This document shows positions 42,611 through 50,769 of a stretch of DNA of 64,000 nt, in pieces. The position numbers and the translations under genes are program-made. Below the pieces are notes generated by a model. The model was not told the origin of the DNA, did not search any database, and saw nothing but the letters and a program-made list of their open reading frames with translations. Source of the DNA: Pseudomonadota bacterium (GTDB lineage: Bacteria; Pseudomonadota; Alphaproteobacteria; Rhizobiales; Methylopilaceae); NCBI GenBank assembly GCA_023388965.1, contig JAEWFF010000021.1, forward strand, positions 1 to 64,000. Reading direction: 5' to 3'. How positions within the stretch are numbered: the first letter of the stretch is position 1; each line of letters opens with the position of its first letter.

Positions 42611-43615
42611 GTGTCGAAGCCCGTCCCCGCCGCCGGAGAGGATCAGGAGCCGAGTCCGGCCCTTGCCTCGGCCCGCAAGACGCTGGATTTCGAGCGCAGC
42701 GGCCTCGAAATTCTGGGCCATGCGCTCGAAGCCGATCTCGGCCGCGCCTTCGGGGCCGCGGTCGATCTGATCGGCCGGGCGGAAGGCCGCGTGATCGTCA
42801 CCGGAATGGGCAAAAGCGGTCATGTGGGCCGCAAGCTCGCCGCTACTCTGGCCTCAACCGGCACGCCCGCTTTCTTCGTCCATGCCGCCGAAGCGGGGCA
42901 TGGCGATCTCGGAATGGTGACGCCGAAGGATGTGGTGATCGCGCTGTCCTGGTCGGGCGAGACGCCCGAACTGCGCGATGTCATTCACCACACCCAGCGC
43001 AATGCCGTGCCGGTGATCGCGATCACCTCCGACGCCGCAAGCGCGCTCGGGCGGACATCGACGGTGGTTCTGGCTTTGCCGAAAGCGGCGGAGGCCTGCC
43101 CCCACGGCCTTGCGCCGACGACCTCGACCACGATGCAGCTCGTCATCGGCGATGCTCTGGCGATCGCGCTTCTGGAAGGGCGCGGCTTCTCGGCGTCCGA
43201 TTTCAGGGTCTTTCATCCGGGCGGACGGCTGGGGGCGGGGCTCACCCATGTCCGCGACCTGATGCATACGGGCGAAAATGTGCCGCTCGTGCCGGCCGCC
43301 ACGATGATGTCGGACGCGATCCTCGTCATCAGCGCAAAGAGCTTCGGCTGTGTCGGCGTGATCGACCAGAGCCGCAAACTGGTCGGGATCGTGACCGACG
43401 GCGATCTTCGGCGGCACATGAATCCGGGCCTTCTGGCCAACCGGATCGAGGACGTGATGACGCGCCAGCCGCGCACGGTCGGGCCCGAGACGATTGCCTC
43501 GGCCGCGCTGGAAATCATGAATTCTTCCAAGATCATGGCCCTGTTCGTCGTCGAGGACGGCAGGCCTGTCGGCATCCTGCATCTGCACGACGCTCTGCGC
43601 GCCGGGGTGGCGTAA
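42611..43615 (+). CDS. kpsF: Arabinose-5-phosphate isomerase (KpsF/GutQ family)
   Basis: A 334-residue enzyme converting ribulose-5-phosphate to arabinose-5-phosphate for Kdo synthesis. The SIS domain shows VIVTGMGKSGHVGRKLAATL, AEAGHGDLGMV, ALSWSGETPEL and HGLAPTTSTTMQLVIGDALA, where His and Thr line the active site. Two CBS domains follow (VRDLMHTGENVPLV and IEDVMTRQPRTVGPE). The start is the GTG preceded by AAGGAG nine bases upstream. Longer in-frame starts would run under the divergent outer-membrane gene. Confidence 0.93.
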   Translation: MSKPVPAAGEDQEPSPALASARKTLDFERSGLEILGHALEADLGRAFGAAVDLIGRAEGRVIVTGMGKSGHVGRKLAATLASTGTPAFFVHAAEAGHGDLGMVTPKDVVIALSWSGETPELRDVIHHTQRNAVPVIAITSDAASALGRTSTVVLALPKAAEACPHGLAPTTSTTMQLVIGDALAIALLEGRGFSASDFRVFHPGGRLGAGLTHVRDLMHTGENVPLVPAATMMSDAILVISAKSFGCVGVIDQSRKLVGIVTDGDLRRHMNPGLLANRIEDVMTRQPRTVGPETIASAALEIMNSSKIMALFVVEDGRPVGILHLHDALRAGVA

Positions 43616-43775
43616 TTCACCTCTCCCGCAGGCGGGAGAGGGGACTGGGAGCCCGGACATGCGATCCCGCGTCTCCGCACAAATTTCTGCCCTCCCTTAA
43701 CGGGCAATTAGAAAAGCCCGGCCTATTCTGCGGTCCGAGTAAGGGGCTGTTTTCCTTAGGGTTGGGTACGGGTTT

Positions 43776-44555
43776 ATGGATATCGCATCTCTCGGCGGGT
43801 TTTTCCTCGCGATCGCCATTGTCGGCTGGCTCGCGATCTCGGGAGGCGATCCGCGCGTGCTCATGGATACGCACGCCGCCGTTGTCGTGTTCGGCGGCGC
43901 CATTGCGGCGACCATGATCCGTTTTCCGCTGCACTCGACGCTGTACGGTTTCCCGATCGGCCTGAAATACACCTTCTCCATGCGCAAGGTCTCGACCCGC
44001 GCGCTGATCGACGAGATCGGCCAGCTTGCCGACCTCGTGCGCAAGAAGGGCCCGCTGGCGCTCGAGAACACGCCGGTCTCCGATCAGTTTCTCGCCAAGG
44101 GCGTGCGCTATATTGCCGACGGCTATGACGCCGAATTCATCCGCGACAGCCTCGAGCGCGAGCGCGACCTCCTTCTGATGCGCCTCTCGGAAGGCGAAAA
44201 GATTTTCCGCTCCATCGGCGACTGCGCGCCCGCCTTCGGCATGGTCGGCACCCTGATCGGCATGGTGCAGATGTTCGCCAATATGGCGGACCCCTCGACG
44301 CTTGGTCCGTACATGGCGATTGCGCTGTGCGCCACCTTGTACGGCGCCATCGTGCAGAACTTCATCGGTCTGCCGATCGCCGACAAGCTGCATCTGAAAT
44401 TCGCCGAGGAAGACCTCAACCAGACGCTCATCATCGACGGCATCCTGCAGATCCGCGACGCTAAGAGCCCGGCGCTCGTGCGCGAAATGCTGCAGGCCTA
44501 TCTGCCCGAGAAACACCGCGACCGTGAGGACGCGGACCTCGACGAGGCGGCCTGA
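43776..44555 (+). CDS. motA: MotA-like proton channel subunit
   Basis: A 259-residue membrane protein with four predicted helices (about residues 3-22, 32-50, 150-170 and 180-200). The cytoplasmic charged loop VRKKGPLALEN and the TM3-TM4 block DCAPAFGMVGTLIGMVQMFA and LCATLYGAIVQNFIGLPIAD are diagnostic of MotA/PomA. With MotB it forms the ion-conducting stator around a rotating complex. The only partner here is the MotB-like gene three bases downstream. No other flagellar or chemotaxis genes are present in the window. Confidence 0.9.
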   Translation: MDIASLGGFFLAIAIVGWLAISGGDPRVLMDTHAAVVVFGGAIAATMIRFPLHSTLYGFPIGLKYTFSMRKVSTRALIDEIGQLADLVRKKGPLALENTPVSDQFLAKGVRYIADGYDAEFIRDSLERERDLLLMRLSEGEKIFRSIGDCAPAFGMVGTLIGMVQMFANMADPSTLGPYMAIALCATLYGAIVQNFIGLPIADKLHLKFAEEDLNQTLIIDGILQIRDAKSPALVREMLQAYLPEKHRDREDADLDEAA

Positions 44556-44558
44556 CCC

Positions 44559-45389
44559 ATGGCCCGCAAGAGAAAGGGCGAGGCCCACGGCGGCGGCCAC
44601 GGCTGGTACGTCACCTTCGCCGATCTCATGGCGCTGATGATGGCGTTCTTCGTCATGATCGCCGCCTTCTCCACGATGAACGAGGAGAAGATGAAGCAGG
44701 CGCTCGGCTCGATCCGCGAGGCGTTCGGCGTACAGACGGTCAAGGAAGTCCATGGCGGCATCATGGAAATTCAGGGCCTGCCGGTGCGCAGCTTCCCGAA
44801 AAATGTCGCGATGACCAATCCGGTTGATTCGACGCAGCAGCCCGGCCCGATCATCGAGCAATACGACCGCGCGCCGCTGCAGCAGGGCCGCGACTACAAG
44901 TTCTCGACCGCCGCCGCGACCTTGCGCCAGGCGCTGCAGGACATGCCGGACCTTGCCGAAATCTCGCAGAACATCCTGATCGAGGAAACGCCGGACGGAC
45001 TCGAAATCCGGATCGCCGATCAGGACGGGCGCTCCATGTTCCCCGAAGGCTCGCGCGAACCCTATGCGCGCGTACGCTCAGCGTTGACCGCTCTCGTGCC
45101 CACGTTGCGCGAACTGCCGCAACGCATCGCGATCACGGGCCATACGGCATCGAGCGACAGCGCCGTGCCGCTGAATTACGGGCCGTGGGAAATCTCGGCC
45201 GACCGCGCCAATGCCGTGCGCCGCATCCTCGCCAAGGGCGGGATGCCCGCCGACCGTTTCTTCTCGGTGTCCGGACGCGCCGACACCCAGCCGCTCTATC
45301 CGGACAACCCCTATCTGCCCGCCAACCGGCGCATCTCGATCACGCTGATGAGCGAGCCGCCGCCCGTGCCGGCGGATGTGAAGTTGTAA
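44559..45389 (+). CDS. motB: MotB-like stator subunit (OmpA/MotB)
   Basis: A 276-residue protein. A basic N-terminus is followed by a single transmembrane helix WYVTFADLMALMMAFFVMIA with the proton-carrying Asp of FADLM (about residue 22). A linker and a C-terminal OmpA-like peptidoglycan-binding domain follow (RIAITGHTASSDS, SADRANAVRRILAKGG, SGRADTQPL, NRRISITLM). It anchors the stator to peptidoglycan. It is co-transcribed with motA. Homologous pairs in alphaproteobacteria occur away from the flagellar cluster, so flagellar versus other use cannot be decided here. Confidence 0.9.
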   Translation: MARKRKGEAHGGGHGWYVTFADLMALMMAFFVMIAAFSTMNEEKMKQALGSIREAFGVQTVKEVHGGIMEIQGLPVRSFPKNVAMTNPVDSTQQPGPIIEQYDRAPLQQGRDYKFSTAAATLRQALQDMPDLAEISQNILIEETPDGLEIRIADQDGRSMFPEGSREPYARVRSALTALVPTLRELPQRIAITGHTASSDSAVPLNYGPWEISADRANAVRRILAKGGMPADRFFSVSGRADTQPLYPDNPYLPANRRISITLMSEPPPVPADVKL

Positions 45390-45414
45390 TTACCTAGAAG
45401 GGTGAGAGTTGCTC

Positions 45415-45552
45415 CCATCCCTCCCACGCGAAGCGGGGGAGGGCGACTCGCACGAAGTGCGAGCGGGGTGGGGGCATATCGAGAGATTGTCCTGTCACCC
45501 CACCCCGGTCACGCTGGCGCGTGACTCGCCCTCTCCTTTCAGGGGAGGGATA
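45415..45552. repeat. Family A inverted pair after motB
   Basis: Left half: CCCTCCCACGCGAAGCGGGGG, inner stem GACTCGCACGAAGTGCGAGC, ending GGGGTGGGGG. After a spacer of about 25 bases the right half runs CACCCCACCCCGGTCACG, GGTCACGCTGGCGCGTGAC, CCCTCTCCTTTCAGGGGAGGG. It lies between convergent motB and nfeD. Confidence 0.85.
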
Positions 45553-45556
45553 AGGA

Positions 45557-46000
45557 TCAGGCTTCCTCCACCCGCAACACCGCGCCCTCGGCGGCGGCGA
45601 TGCGCACTTTCGTGCCCGCGGGCAGATCGGGGCCGGTGACGCGCCAGACCGTATCCTCGATATGGACGCGGCCCTGGCCGCCTAAGACCGGCTCGTCGAG
45701 CGTAAAGACACGGCCGACATACATTTCCGAGCGGCGGTGCAGAACGGGTTCCGGCCCGCGCGCGCGGCGTCCGCCCGAATAGAACCACCAGCCGGCGACG
45801 GCGAGCACCGCAAGCACGGCATAAAGGATGAGCTGCGTCTGCCATGCGAGCGCGAGGACGAATGCCAGTATGCCGGTGACGAGCGCGGCGATGCCGAGCC
45901 ACAGGATGAAGCTGCCGGGCGCGACGATCTCGATGGCGAGCAGGACGACGCCGAGAATGATCCAGCTCCAGCCGCCGAGCGAGGCGATGAAGCCGATCAT
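45557..46000 (-). CDS. nfeD: NfeD-like membrane protein
   Basis: A 147-residue protein with three N-terminal membrane helices (ASLGGWSWIILGVVLLAIEI, FILWLGIAALVTGILAFVLA and LILYAVLAVLAVAGWW). A C-terminal OB-fold domain follows (YVGRVFTLDEPVLGGQGRVH, WRVTGPDLPAGTKVRI), the NfeD C-terminal hallmark. It pairs with the SPFH protein encoded just upstream; the two overlap as ATGA and are surely co-transcribed. Such pairs organise membrane microdomains or regulate membrane proteases such as FtsH. Confidence 0.88.
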   Translation of the reverse strand: MIGFIASLGGWSWIILGVVLLAIEIVAPGSFILWLGIAALVTGILAFVLALAWQTQLILYAVLAVLAVAGWWFYSGGRRARGPEPVLHRRSEMYVGRVFTLDEPVLGGQGRVHIEDTVWRVTGPDLPAGTKVRIAAAEGAVLRVEEA

Positions 46001-46968
46001 GTCGGCGGCACGGTGCGCGGCCGCACGGGCGGCGAAGGAGGCGTGTCGGGACGATGGCTCTCGACCGCCGATTTGGCGATTTCGGCGATGCCGGCGAGCG
46101 AGCCGATGATCGCGGTGGCCTCGACCGGCAGGATCAGGGTCTTCTGGTTCGGCGCGCTCGCGAGCGCTTCAAGGGCACCGACATATTTGTCGGCGATGAA
46201 ATAGTTGAGGGCGGCGAGATCGCCGCGCGCGACGGCTTCGGAGACGGCGGTGGTGGCTTTCGCCTCGGCCTCGGCGGCGCGCTCGCGGCCCTCGGCATCG
46301 CGGAAGGCGGCCTCGCGGCGGCCTTCGGCTTCGAGGATTTGCGCCTGCTTCTTGCCCTCGGCGCGGAGGATTTCGGACTGCCGCTCGCCTTCGGCTTCCA
46401 GAATTGTCGCGCGCTTCTCACGCTCGGCCTTCATCTGGCGCGCCATGGCGGCGACGAGATCCTGCGGCGGGCGAATGTCCTTGATCTCGATGCGCGTGGC
46501 TTTGACGCCCCACGGCGCGGCGGCGGCATCGACGACTCGCAGCAGGCGCTCGTTGATCTCGTCGCGCTGCGACAGGACATGGTCGAGGTCCATCGAGCCC
46601 ATGACCGAGCGGATATTGGTCATGGTCATGTTCAGGATGGCGGACTGGAGATTGTCGACCTCGTAACTCGCCTGCGCGGCATCGACGACCTGATAGAAGT
46701 TCACGCCATCGACCTGAACGGTGGCGTTGTCGCGGGTGATGACCTCCTGGCTCGGAATGTCGAGCACCTGCTCCATCATGTTCACCTTGCGGCCGATCCG
46801 GTCGATGAAGGGGATGATGAGGGTGAGGCCCGGCGTCAGGGTGCGCGTGTATTTCTGGAAGCGTTCGACGGTGTAATTGTAGCCCTGCGGCACGGTCTTG
46901 ACGCCGGCGAACAGGACGAGGACGACGAAGCCGACCAGAAGGACAGCGAAAATATCAAAGCCGAACAT
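45997..46968 (-). CDS. SPFH/band-7 (stomatin-like, QmcA-type) protein
   Basis: A 323-residue protein. An N-terminal membrane helix (FDIFAVLLVGFVVLVLFAGV) precedes the band-7 domain, with TVPQGYNYTVERFQKYTRTL, VITRDNATVQVDGVNFYQVV and LRRVVDAAAAPWGVKATRIE-type sequence. A long Ala/Glu-rich coiled coil (REKRATILEAEGERQSEILR and repeats of AEG-x-R/K) follows. The start MFGFDIF has GGAG seven bases upstream. It oligomerises as a flotillin-like scaffold at the membrane and operates with NfeD encoded next. Confidence 0.92.
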   Translation of the reverse strand: MFGFDIFAVLLVGFVVLVLFAGVKTVPQGYNYTVERFQKYTRTLTPGLTLIIPFIDRIGRKVNMMEQVLDIPSQEVITRDNATVQVDGVNFYQVVDAAQASYEVDNLQSAILNMTMTNIRSVMGSMDLDHVLSQRDEINERLLRVVDAAAAPWGVKATRIEIKDIRPPQDLVAAMARQMKAEREKRATILEAEGERQSEILRAEGKKQAQILEAEGRREAAFRDAEGRERAAEAEAKATTAVSEAVARGDLAALNYFIADKYVGALEALASAPNQKTLILPVEATAIIGSLAGIAEIAKSAVESHRPDTPPSPPVRPRTVPPT

Positions 46969-47155
46969 GCAAAATCTCCGCTCCGCGGCCGGGCGGCGCA
47001 CTGTGGGGCGGCGGCGGAAAAGTCACAAGAGGAGCGCGCGGGGCGGGTTGCATTTTACCGCCCGTTGGACTAATTAGCCGCCCCAACAGCCGATCTTCCC
47101 TACCGGTGAAGAACCGCTTTTCGCGGCGGCACTCCAATTCGCAGGCAGACGACCG

Positions 47156-47281
47156 ATGAAAATCCGCAATTCCCTCAAGTCGCTGCGCGGCCGTCATCGG
47201 GACAACCGTATCGTCCGCCGCAAGGGCCGCGTCTTCATCATCAACAAGACGCAGAAGCGCTTCAAAGCCCGTCAGGGCTGA
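47156..47281 (+). CDS. rpmJ: 50S ribosomal protein L36
   Basis: A 41-residue ribosomal protein starting MKIRNSLKSLRGRHRDNR and ending KRFKARQG. This is the longer, cysteine-poor (zinc-independent) L36 form found throughout Alphaproteobacteria, lacking the C-x2-C zinc ligands of classical L36. It binds 23S rRNA in the large subunit. The gene stands alone, as in other alphaproteobacteria. AGCCCGTCAGGGCT near the 3' end and a following T-run (CCCCGGCTTTTTT) may form its terminator. Confidence 0.95.
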   Translation: MKIRNSLKSLRGRHRDNRIVRRKGRVFIINKTQKRFKARQG

Positions 47282-47341
47282 GGCCTCCCCGGCTTTTTTC
47301 GCATTTTGACCGCGCGGCAGATGCGCCCTAATTTGGGGCGC

Positions 47342-47968
47342 ATGACCGCGCGTTTTGCCTTGGCCGTTCTTGTCCTTTTTGCCGCCGTGCTTCCGGGCCG
47401 GGCGCAGGAGGATGCGGCACCGCCGCCGGACCCGGCGCCGGCCGCCGAAGCCCAGCCCCTCAATATCGACGCCGCCGAGAGCCAGCGCAAAGCGCGGCTG
47501 GAGCGCCTGTTCGACAGCCTCGCCGCCGCTGAAAATGCCGAGGACGCCAAACGCTACGAACAGGCGATCGACCGCATCTGGACCGCCTCGGGCAGCCCGA
47601 CCGCCGATCTTCTGATGACACGCGCGGACGAGATGATGCAGGCCAACGATGCCGGCGGAGCGTTGACGCTGATCCAGGCGGCGCTGGATGCCAAACCCGA
47701 TTTCGCCGAGGGCTGGAACCGGCGCGCGACCCTGTTTTTCCTGCGCGGCGATTATGTGAGCGCGATGGCCGCGATCCGCGAGACGCTGCGCCATGAGCCG
47801 CGCCATTACGGTGCCTGGGCCGGGCTCGGCCGCATCCTGCAGACGACGGGCGACGACCAGAAGGCGCTCGACGCCTATCGCCGCGCGCTCGCCATCCATC
47901 CGCATCTCGAAAACCTGCAGGAAGAGATCGACGGCCTCACGCTGAAGCTGCGCGGGCAGGAGCTTTAG
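47342..47968 (+). CDS. Exported TPR protein
   Basis: A 208-residue periplasmic protein with a signal peptide (MTARFALAVLVLFAAVLPGR, cleavage after GRA). A Pro/Ala linker is followed by at least three tetratricopeptide units: ADEMMQANDAGGALTLIQAA, FAEGWNRRATLFFLRGDYVS and YGAWAGLGRILQTTGDDQKA leading into LDAYRRALAIHPHLENLQEE. It is probably a protein-protein interaction adaptor in the periplasm. It follows rpmJ by 60 bases but probably has its own promoter. Confidence 0.82.
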   Translation: MTARFALAVLVLFAAVLPGRAQEDAAPPPDPAPAAEAQPLNIDAAESQRKARLERLFDSLAAAENAEDAKRYEQAIDRIWTASGSPTADLLMTRADEMMQANDAGGALTLIQAALDAKPDFAEGWNRRATLFFLRGDYVSAMAAIRETLRHEPRHYGAWAGLGRILQTTGDDQKALDAYRRALAIHPHLENLQEEIDGLTLKLRGQEL

Positions 47969-47999
47969 GGCGAAGTACAGCCAATCGCTGCAGCACACT

Positions 48000-48125
48000 C
48001 CATCCTCATCCTGAGCCGGACGCCTGAAAGGCGTCCGTGTCGAAGGATGGAAGCAAGCAGCGGACTCGCCGCCGTGCTTCGACGCGGCTCAATGCTGCGC
48101 ATCGAGTCCGGCTCAGGATGAGGAT
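48000..48125. repeat. Family C repeat pair
   Basis: CCTCATCCTGAGCCGGACGC, CTGAAAGGCGTCCG and TGTCGAAGGATGG make the first unit. The second, inverted unit runs from CTTCGACGCGGCTC through a GATGCTGCGCATCG-like tip to GTCCGGCTCAGGATGAGG. The mirrored CATCCTGAG ends define the element. No gene is seen. Confidence 0.75.
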
Positions 48126-48161
48126 CGGAGTGGCGGCGCCGAGGAGCGGTTCGGAGAAGAT

Positions 48162-48686
48162 CTATTCCGCGGCGGCGCTGCGGCCCGCGGCGGTGCCGCG
48201 TCGGGCCTGGGTCTGTTCGCCGGCGTTCGTGTCCGCATCCTGATCGGTGAGCTGCACGGTCCACGAGCGCTGCTCGCCGGTGTCGATCTCGAAAAAGCCG
48301 GTGCGGTTGAAATTGCGGGCAAGGCAGTTCTCGATGCCCAGAATCGTGAACTCTTTTTCGCGGGTGCACATATAGGCGCTGCCGCCCCATTCGCCGCCGC
48401 GGTCGTAATCGATGGCGTAGACGTAATAATAGCGGGCGACCAGCGGCCCGGTGAGCAGGGTTTCGCAGCTCGCCGCCGCGACATTCCACCAGCCTTCGGT
48501 GACCCAGCTCGCGCCGTCCTTGTAGCCGATGGCGACGCCGACGCGGCTCTTGGTGGAATTGCACAGACGGAAATCCACCGCGAAGGCGGAGGAAGACCAA
48601 AGCGTAGTTGTCACCAGTGCGCACAGCGCGAGGAAGGAAGGAACACGCCCCCGCGTCCGGCGGCACGGAGCAGGGATCGACGTCAT
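48162..48686 (-). CDS. DUF1036 exported protein
   Basis: A 174-residue secreted protein. A basic N-terminus and hydrophobic core (VPSFLALCALVTTTLWSSSA to FAV) form the signal peptide. The DUF1036 domain has VDFRLCNSTKSRVGVAIGYK, WVTEGWWNVAAASCETLL, YYYVYAIDYDRGGEW and YMCTREKEFTI, with conserved Cys residues likely forming disulfides. A polar Thr/Gln/Arg-rich tail follows. DUF1036 proteins are small periplasmic proteins of unknown function, common in alphaproteobacteria and cyanobacteria. The exact start is uncertain among in-frame ATG and GTG codons. Confidence 0.85.
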   Translation of the reverse strand: MTSIPAPCRRTRGRVPSFLALCALVTTTLWSSSAFAVDFRLCNSTKSRVGVAIGYKDGASWVTEGWWNVAAASCETLLTGPLVARYYYVYAIDYDRGGEWGGSAYMCTREKEFTILGIENCLARNFNRTGFFEIDTGEQRSWTVQLTDQDADTNAGEQTQARRGTAAGRSAAAE

Positions 48687-48873
48687 CCGTGACCGGCTCG
48701 TGTCAGCCAAACGATAAGGCACGTGTATCCCCATTTTGGCGCGGCGGTGTCAACGTAAACATCCCCGATCAGGCCGCGGCGGAAGACTAGAGCGCGCCAA
48801 AAAGGGCGGTATCGGGGCGGGCAGGGGGCCGGGCGGCATGACCTCGGGCCCCCGAATGACTATGTTGCGGGCC

Positions 48874-49716
48874 ATGCACGACATGCCGGTCATCGATCCC
48901 TATCGCGGTCCGTTCGAGGTTCTGCCGGGCGCGGGAGCGCGCCCGCTGCTGATCCTGTGCGACCACGCCTCCAATGCCCTGCCGGCCGAATTCGGCCGGC
49001 TCGGACTGCCGGAGGCCGAGTTCCGCCGCCATATCGCCTACGATATCGGCGCCGGGGGCGTGACGCGGCGGCTTGCGGAAAAGCTCGGCGCGCCGGCTAT
49101 CCTGTCGGGCTTTTCGCGGCTCCTGATCGACCCCAATCGGGGGCCGGACGATCCGACTTTGGTCATGAAGCTGTCGGACGGAGCGGTTATTCCGGCCAAT
49201 GCGCGGATCGGCGCGGCGGAGATCGAGGACAGGCTGAGCCGGTTCCACGAGCCCTATCATGGCGCGATCGCCGCCTGGCTCGACGAAAGCGCAGAGCGCG
49301 GGGAGGTGCCGGCCGTGCTGTCGGTTCATTCGTTCACGTCGAGCTGGAAAGAAGCGCCCCGGCGCTGGCAGGCGGCGCTGCTGTGGGACAGGGACGACCG
49401 GCTGGCCGCGCCCCTGATCGCCGCGCTGGAAGGCGAGGGGTTTTCCGTCGGCGACAACGAGCCCTATGACGGCGCGCTCGAAAACGACACGATGTTCCGC
49501 CACGCTACGATGCGCGGCCTGCCGCATGCGCTGATCGAGATCCGGCAGGATCTCATCGCCGATGAAAGCGGACAGGAGGAGTGGGCGGACCGGCTGGCGC
49601 GGCTGATGGAGCCGATCCTGAACCAGCCGGATCTGCATCGCGTAAAGCATTACGGATCGCGCGCGGGGCATGGCCGCCGCGCACCGGCCCATGAGGCGAA
49701 GGAAGGGACCAGATGA
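48874..49716 (+). CDS. N-formylglutamate amidohydrolase
   Basis: About 280 residues. Family signatures include LLILCDHASNALPAEFGRLG, AYDIGAGGVTRRLAEKLGAP, SGFSRLLIDPNRGPDDPTLV, SVHSFTSSW and EIRQDLIADESGQ. The His/Asp/Glu metal site is evident. It hydrolyses N-formyl-L-glutamate to formate and glutamate (a histidine-degradation end step) or related N-acyl amino acids. No hut genes are nearby. Several in-frame ATGs precede the domain (48838, 48856, 48862). I use MHDMPVIDPY, closest to the family start. The stop overlaps the next gene as ATGA. Confidence 0.85.
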   Translation: MHDMPVIDPYRGPFEVLPGAGARPLLILCDHASNALPAEFGRLGLPEAEFRRHIAYDIGAGGVTRRLAEKLGAPAILSGFSRLLIDPNRGPDDPTLVMKLSDGAVIPANARIGAAEIEDRLSRFHEPYHGAIAAWLDESAERGEVPAVLSVHSFTSSWKEAPRRWQAALLWDRDDRLAAPLIAALEGEGFSVGDNEPYDGALENDTMFRHATMRGLPHALIEIRQDLIADESGQEEWADRLARLMEPILNQPDLHRVKHYGSRAGHGRRAPAHEAKEGTR

Positions 49717-50015
49717 CGAAACTCGACGATGCGACTCTGACCGAACTTCAGGCGGCGGCTTTCCGGCGGCTGATCGGGCATCTGCGCGAACGTACGGACG
49801 TGCAGAACATCGACATGATGAATCTCACAGGTTTCTGCCGCAACTGCCTGTCGAACTGGCTGAAGGATGCCGCCGACGAAAAGGGCGTGGCGCTGACCAA
49901 GGACGAGAGCCGCGAGCTTGTGTACGGCATGTCCTACGACGAGTGGAAGGCGAAGCATCAGACGGAAACCTCGCCCGAACAGGCCAAGGCGTTCGCCGAG
50001 CGCGGCGCGCATTAG
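49713..50015 (+). CDS. DUF1244 protein
   Basis: A 100-residue cytoplasmic protein of the DUF1244 (SMc04008-like) family: AAAFRRLIGHLRERTDVQNI, DMMNLTGFCRNCLSNWL and RELVYGMSYDEWKAKHQTE. The two cysteines of FCRNCL are conserved in the family as I recall it. Function is unknown. The start overlaps the stop of the upstream amidohydrolase by four bases, so the pair is translationally coupled. Confidence 0.9.
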   Translation: MTKLDDATLTELQAAAFRRLIGHLRERTDVQNIDMMNLTGFCRNCLSNWLKDAADEKGVALTKDESRELVYGMSYDEWKAKHQTETSPEQAKAFAERGAH

Positions 50016-50021
50016 TCTTCG

Positions 50022-50168
50022 CCTCTCCCGTTTACGGGAGAGGCCGAGAGCGCGGAGCGCTCCGGGTGAGGGGATGCGGCAAGCTCGGCATTTGTGACTT
50101 TCCTCTCACCCCGCTCGAAAGCCTCCCGGCTTTCGAGTCGCCCTCTCCCGTAAACGGGAGAGGGGATA
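50022..50168. repeat. Family A inverted pair
   Basis: Left half: CCTCTCCCGTTTACGGGAGAGG, inner stem GAGAGCGCGGAGCGCTC, ending CCGGGTGAGGGG. After a spacer of about 28 bases the right half runs CCTCTCACCCCGCTCG, inner CTCGAAAGCC/GGCTTTCGAG, then CCCTCTCCCGTAAACGGGAG. The rest of the interval to gapR (50169-50334) holds only its promoter region. Confidence 0.85.
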
Positions 50169-50334
50169 AGCCACGAATCTCACGGGCGCACCCCGGCATC
50201 ACAAACCAGCAAAAACCTTGAGTTCCACCCGCTTTCCACAAAGCCCGTTCCTGCCTTTTTTGATTGCTTGATTTCGGCTCCGGCGCGGGCCACCAAGAGG
50301 GCTCTCCGCCATTTCGCGTACAGGTGTATTTGTC

Positions 50335-50580
50335 ATGGACGCTTCCGTCGTCGCCAAGGATCAGCTTCTGTCCATCATCGAGCGCATCGAGCGCCTCGAA
50401 GAGGAAAAGAAGGGCATCGCCGACGATATCAAGGAGGTCTATGCCGAAGCGAAAGCCAACGGCTTCGACACCAAGGTGTTGAGAAAGGTCGTCTCGATCC
50501 GCAAGCAGGATCAGGCCGAACGCGAGGAACAGGATGCAATCCTGGACCTCTATCTCACCGCGCTCGGAATGGTGAAGTAA
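50335..50580 (+). CDS. gapR: GapR nucleoid-associated protein (DUF2312)
   Basis: An 81-residue protein matching UPF0335/DUF2312. It begins MDASVVAKDQLLSIIERIER, then EEEKKGIADDIKEVYAEAKA and GFDTKVLRKVVSIRKQDQAE, ending LYLTALGMVK. The Caulobacter homologue GapR clamps overtwisted, AT-rich DNA ahead of replication and transcription. The long heptad-rich first helix fits the known dimer/tetramer. Length and sequence are typical. An alphaproteobacterial core gene. Confidence 0.93.
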   Translation: MDASVVAKDQLLSIIERIERLEEEKKGIADDIKEVYAEAKANGFDTKVLRKVVSIRKQDQAEREEQDAILDLYLTALGMVK

Positions 50581-50719
50581 GCGGCGCCGCGCCGCGACTC
50601 ATCAACACACCACAGCGGAAAAGCCCTCTCCCGTGCATGCGGGGGAGGGTTTTTCTTTGCCCGCAGGCAGCCCGGAAAAGCACGCGCTTGTGGTTTGACC
50701 GTCATCTGAATCCCTGATA

Positions 50720-50757
50720 ACCAATCGGTATAATTGAGCCGATTGGTAAAAATTGGT
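50720..50757 (+). promoter_or_regulatory. Operator upstream of the ABC importer operon
   Basis: The inverted repeat ACCAATCGG (50720-50728) and CCGATTGGT (50739-50747) is followed by another ATTGGT (50752-50757) directly before the ribosome-binding site GGGAGG. The ACCAAT/ATTGGT half-sites recur upstream of the gntR gene at 55674-55688, so the GntR protein probably binds both. Binding is inferred. Confidence 0.6.
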
Positions 50758-50769
50758 AGGGAGGAAAAG

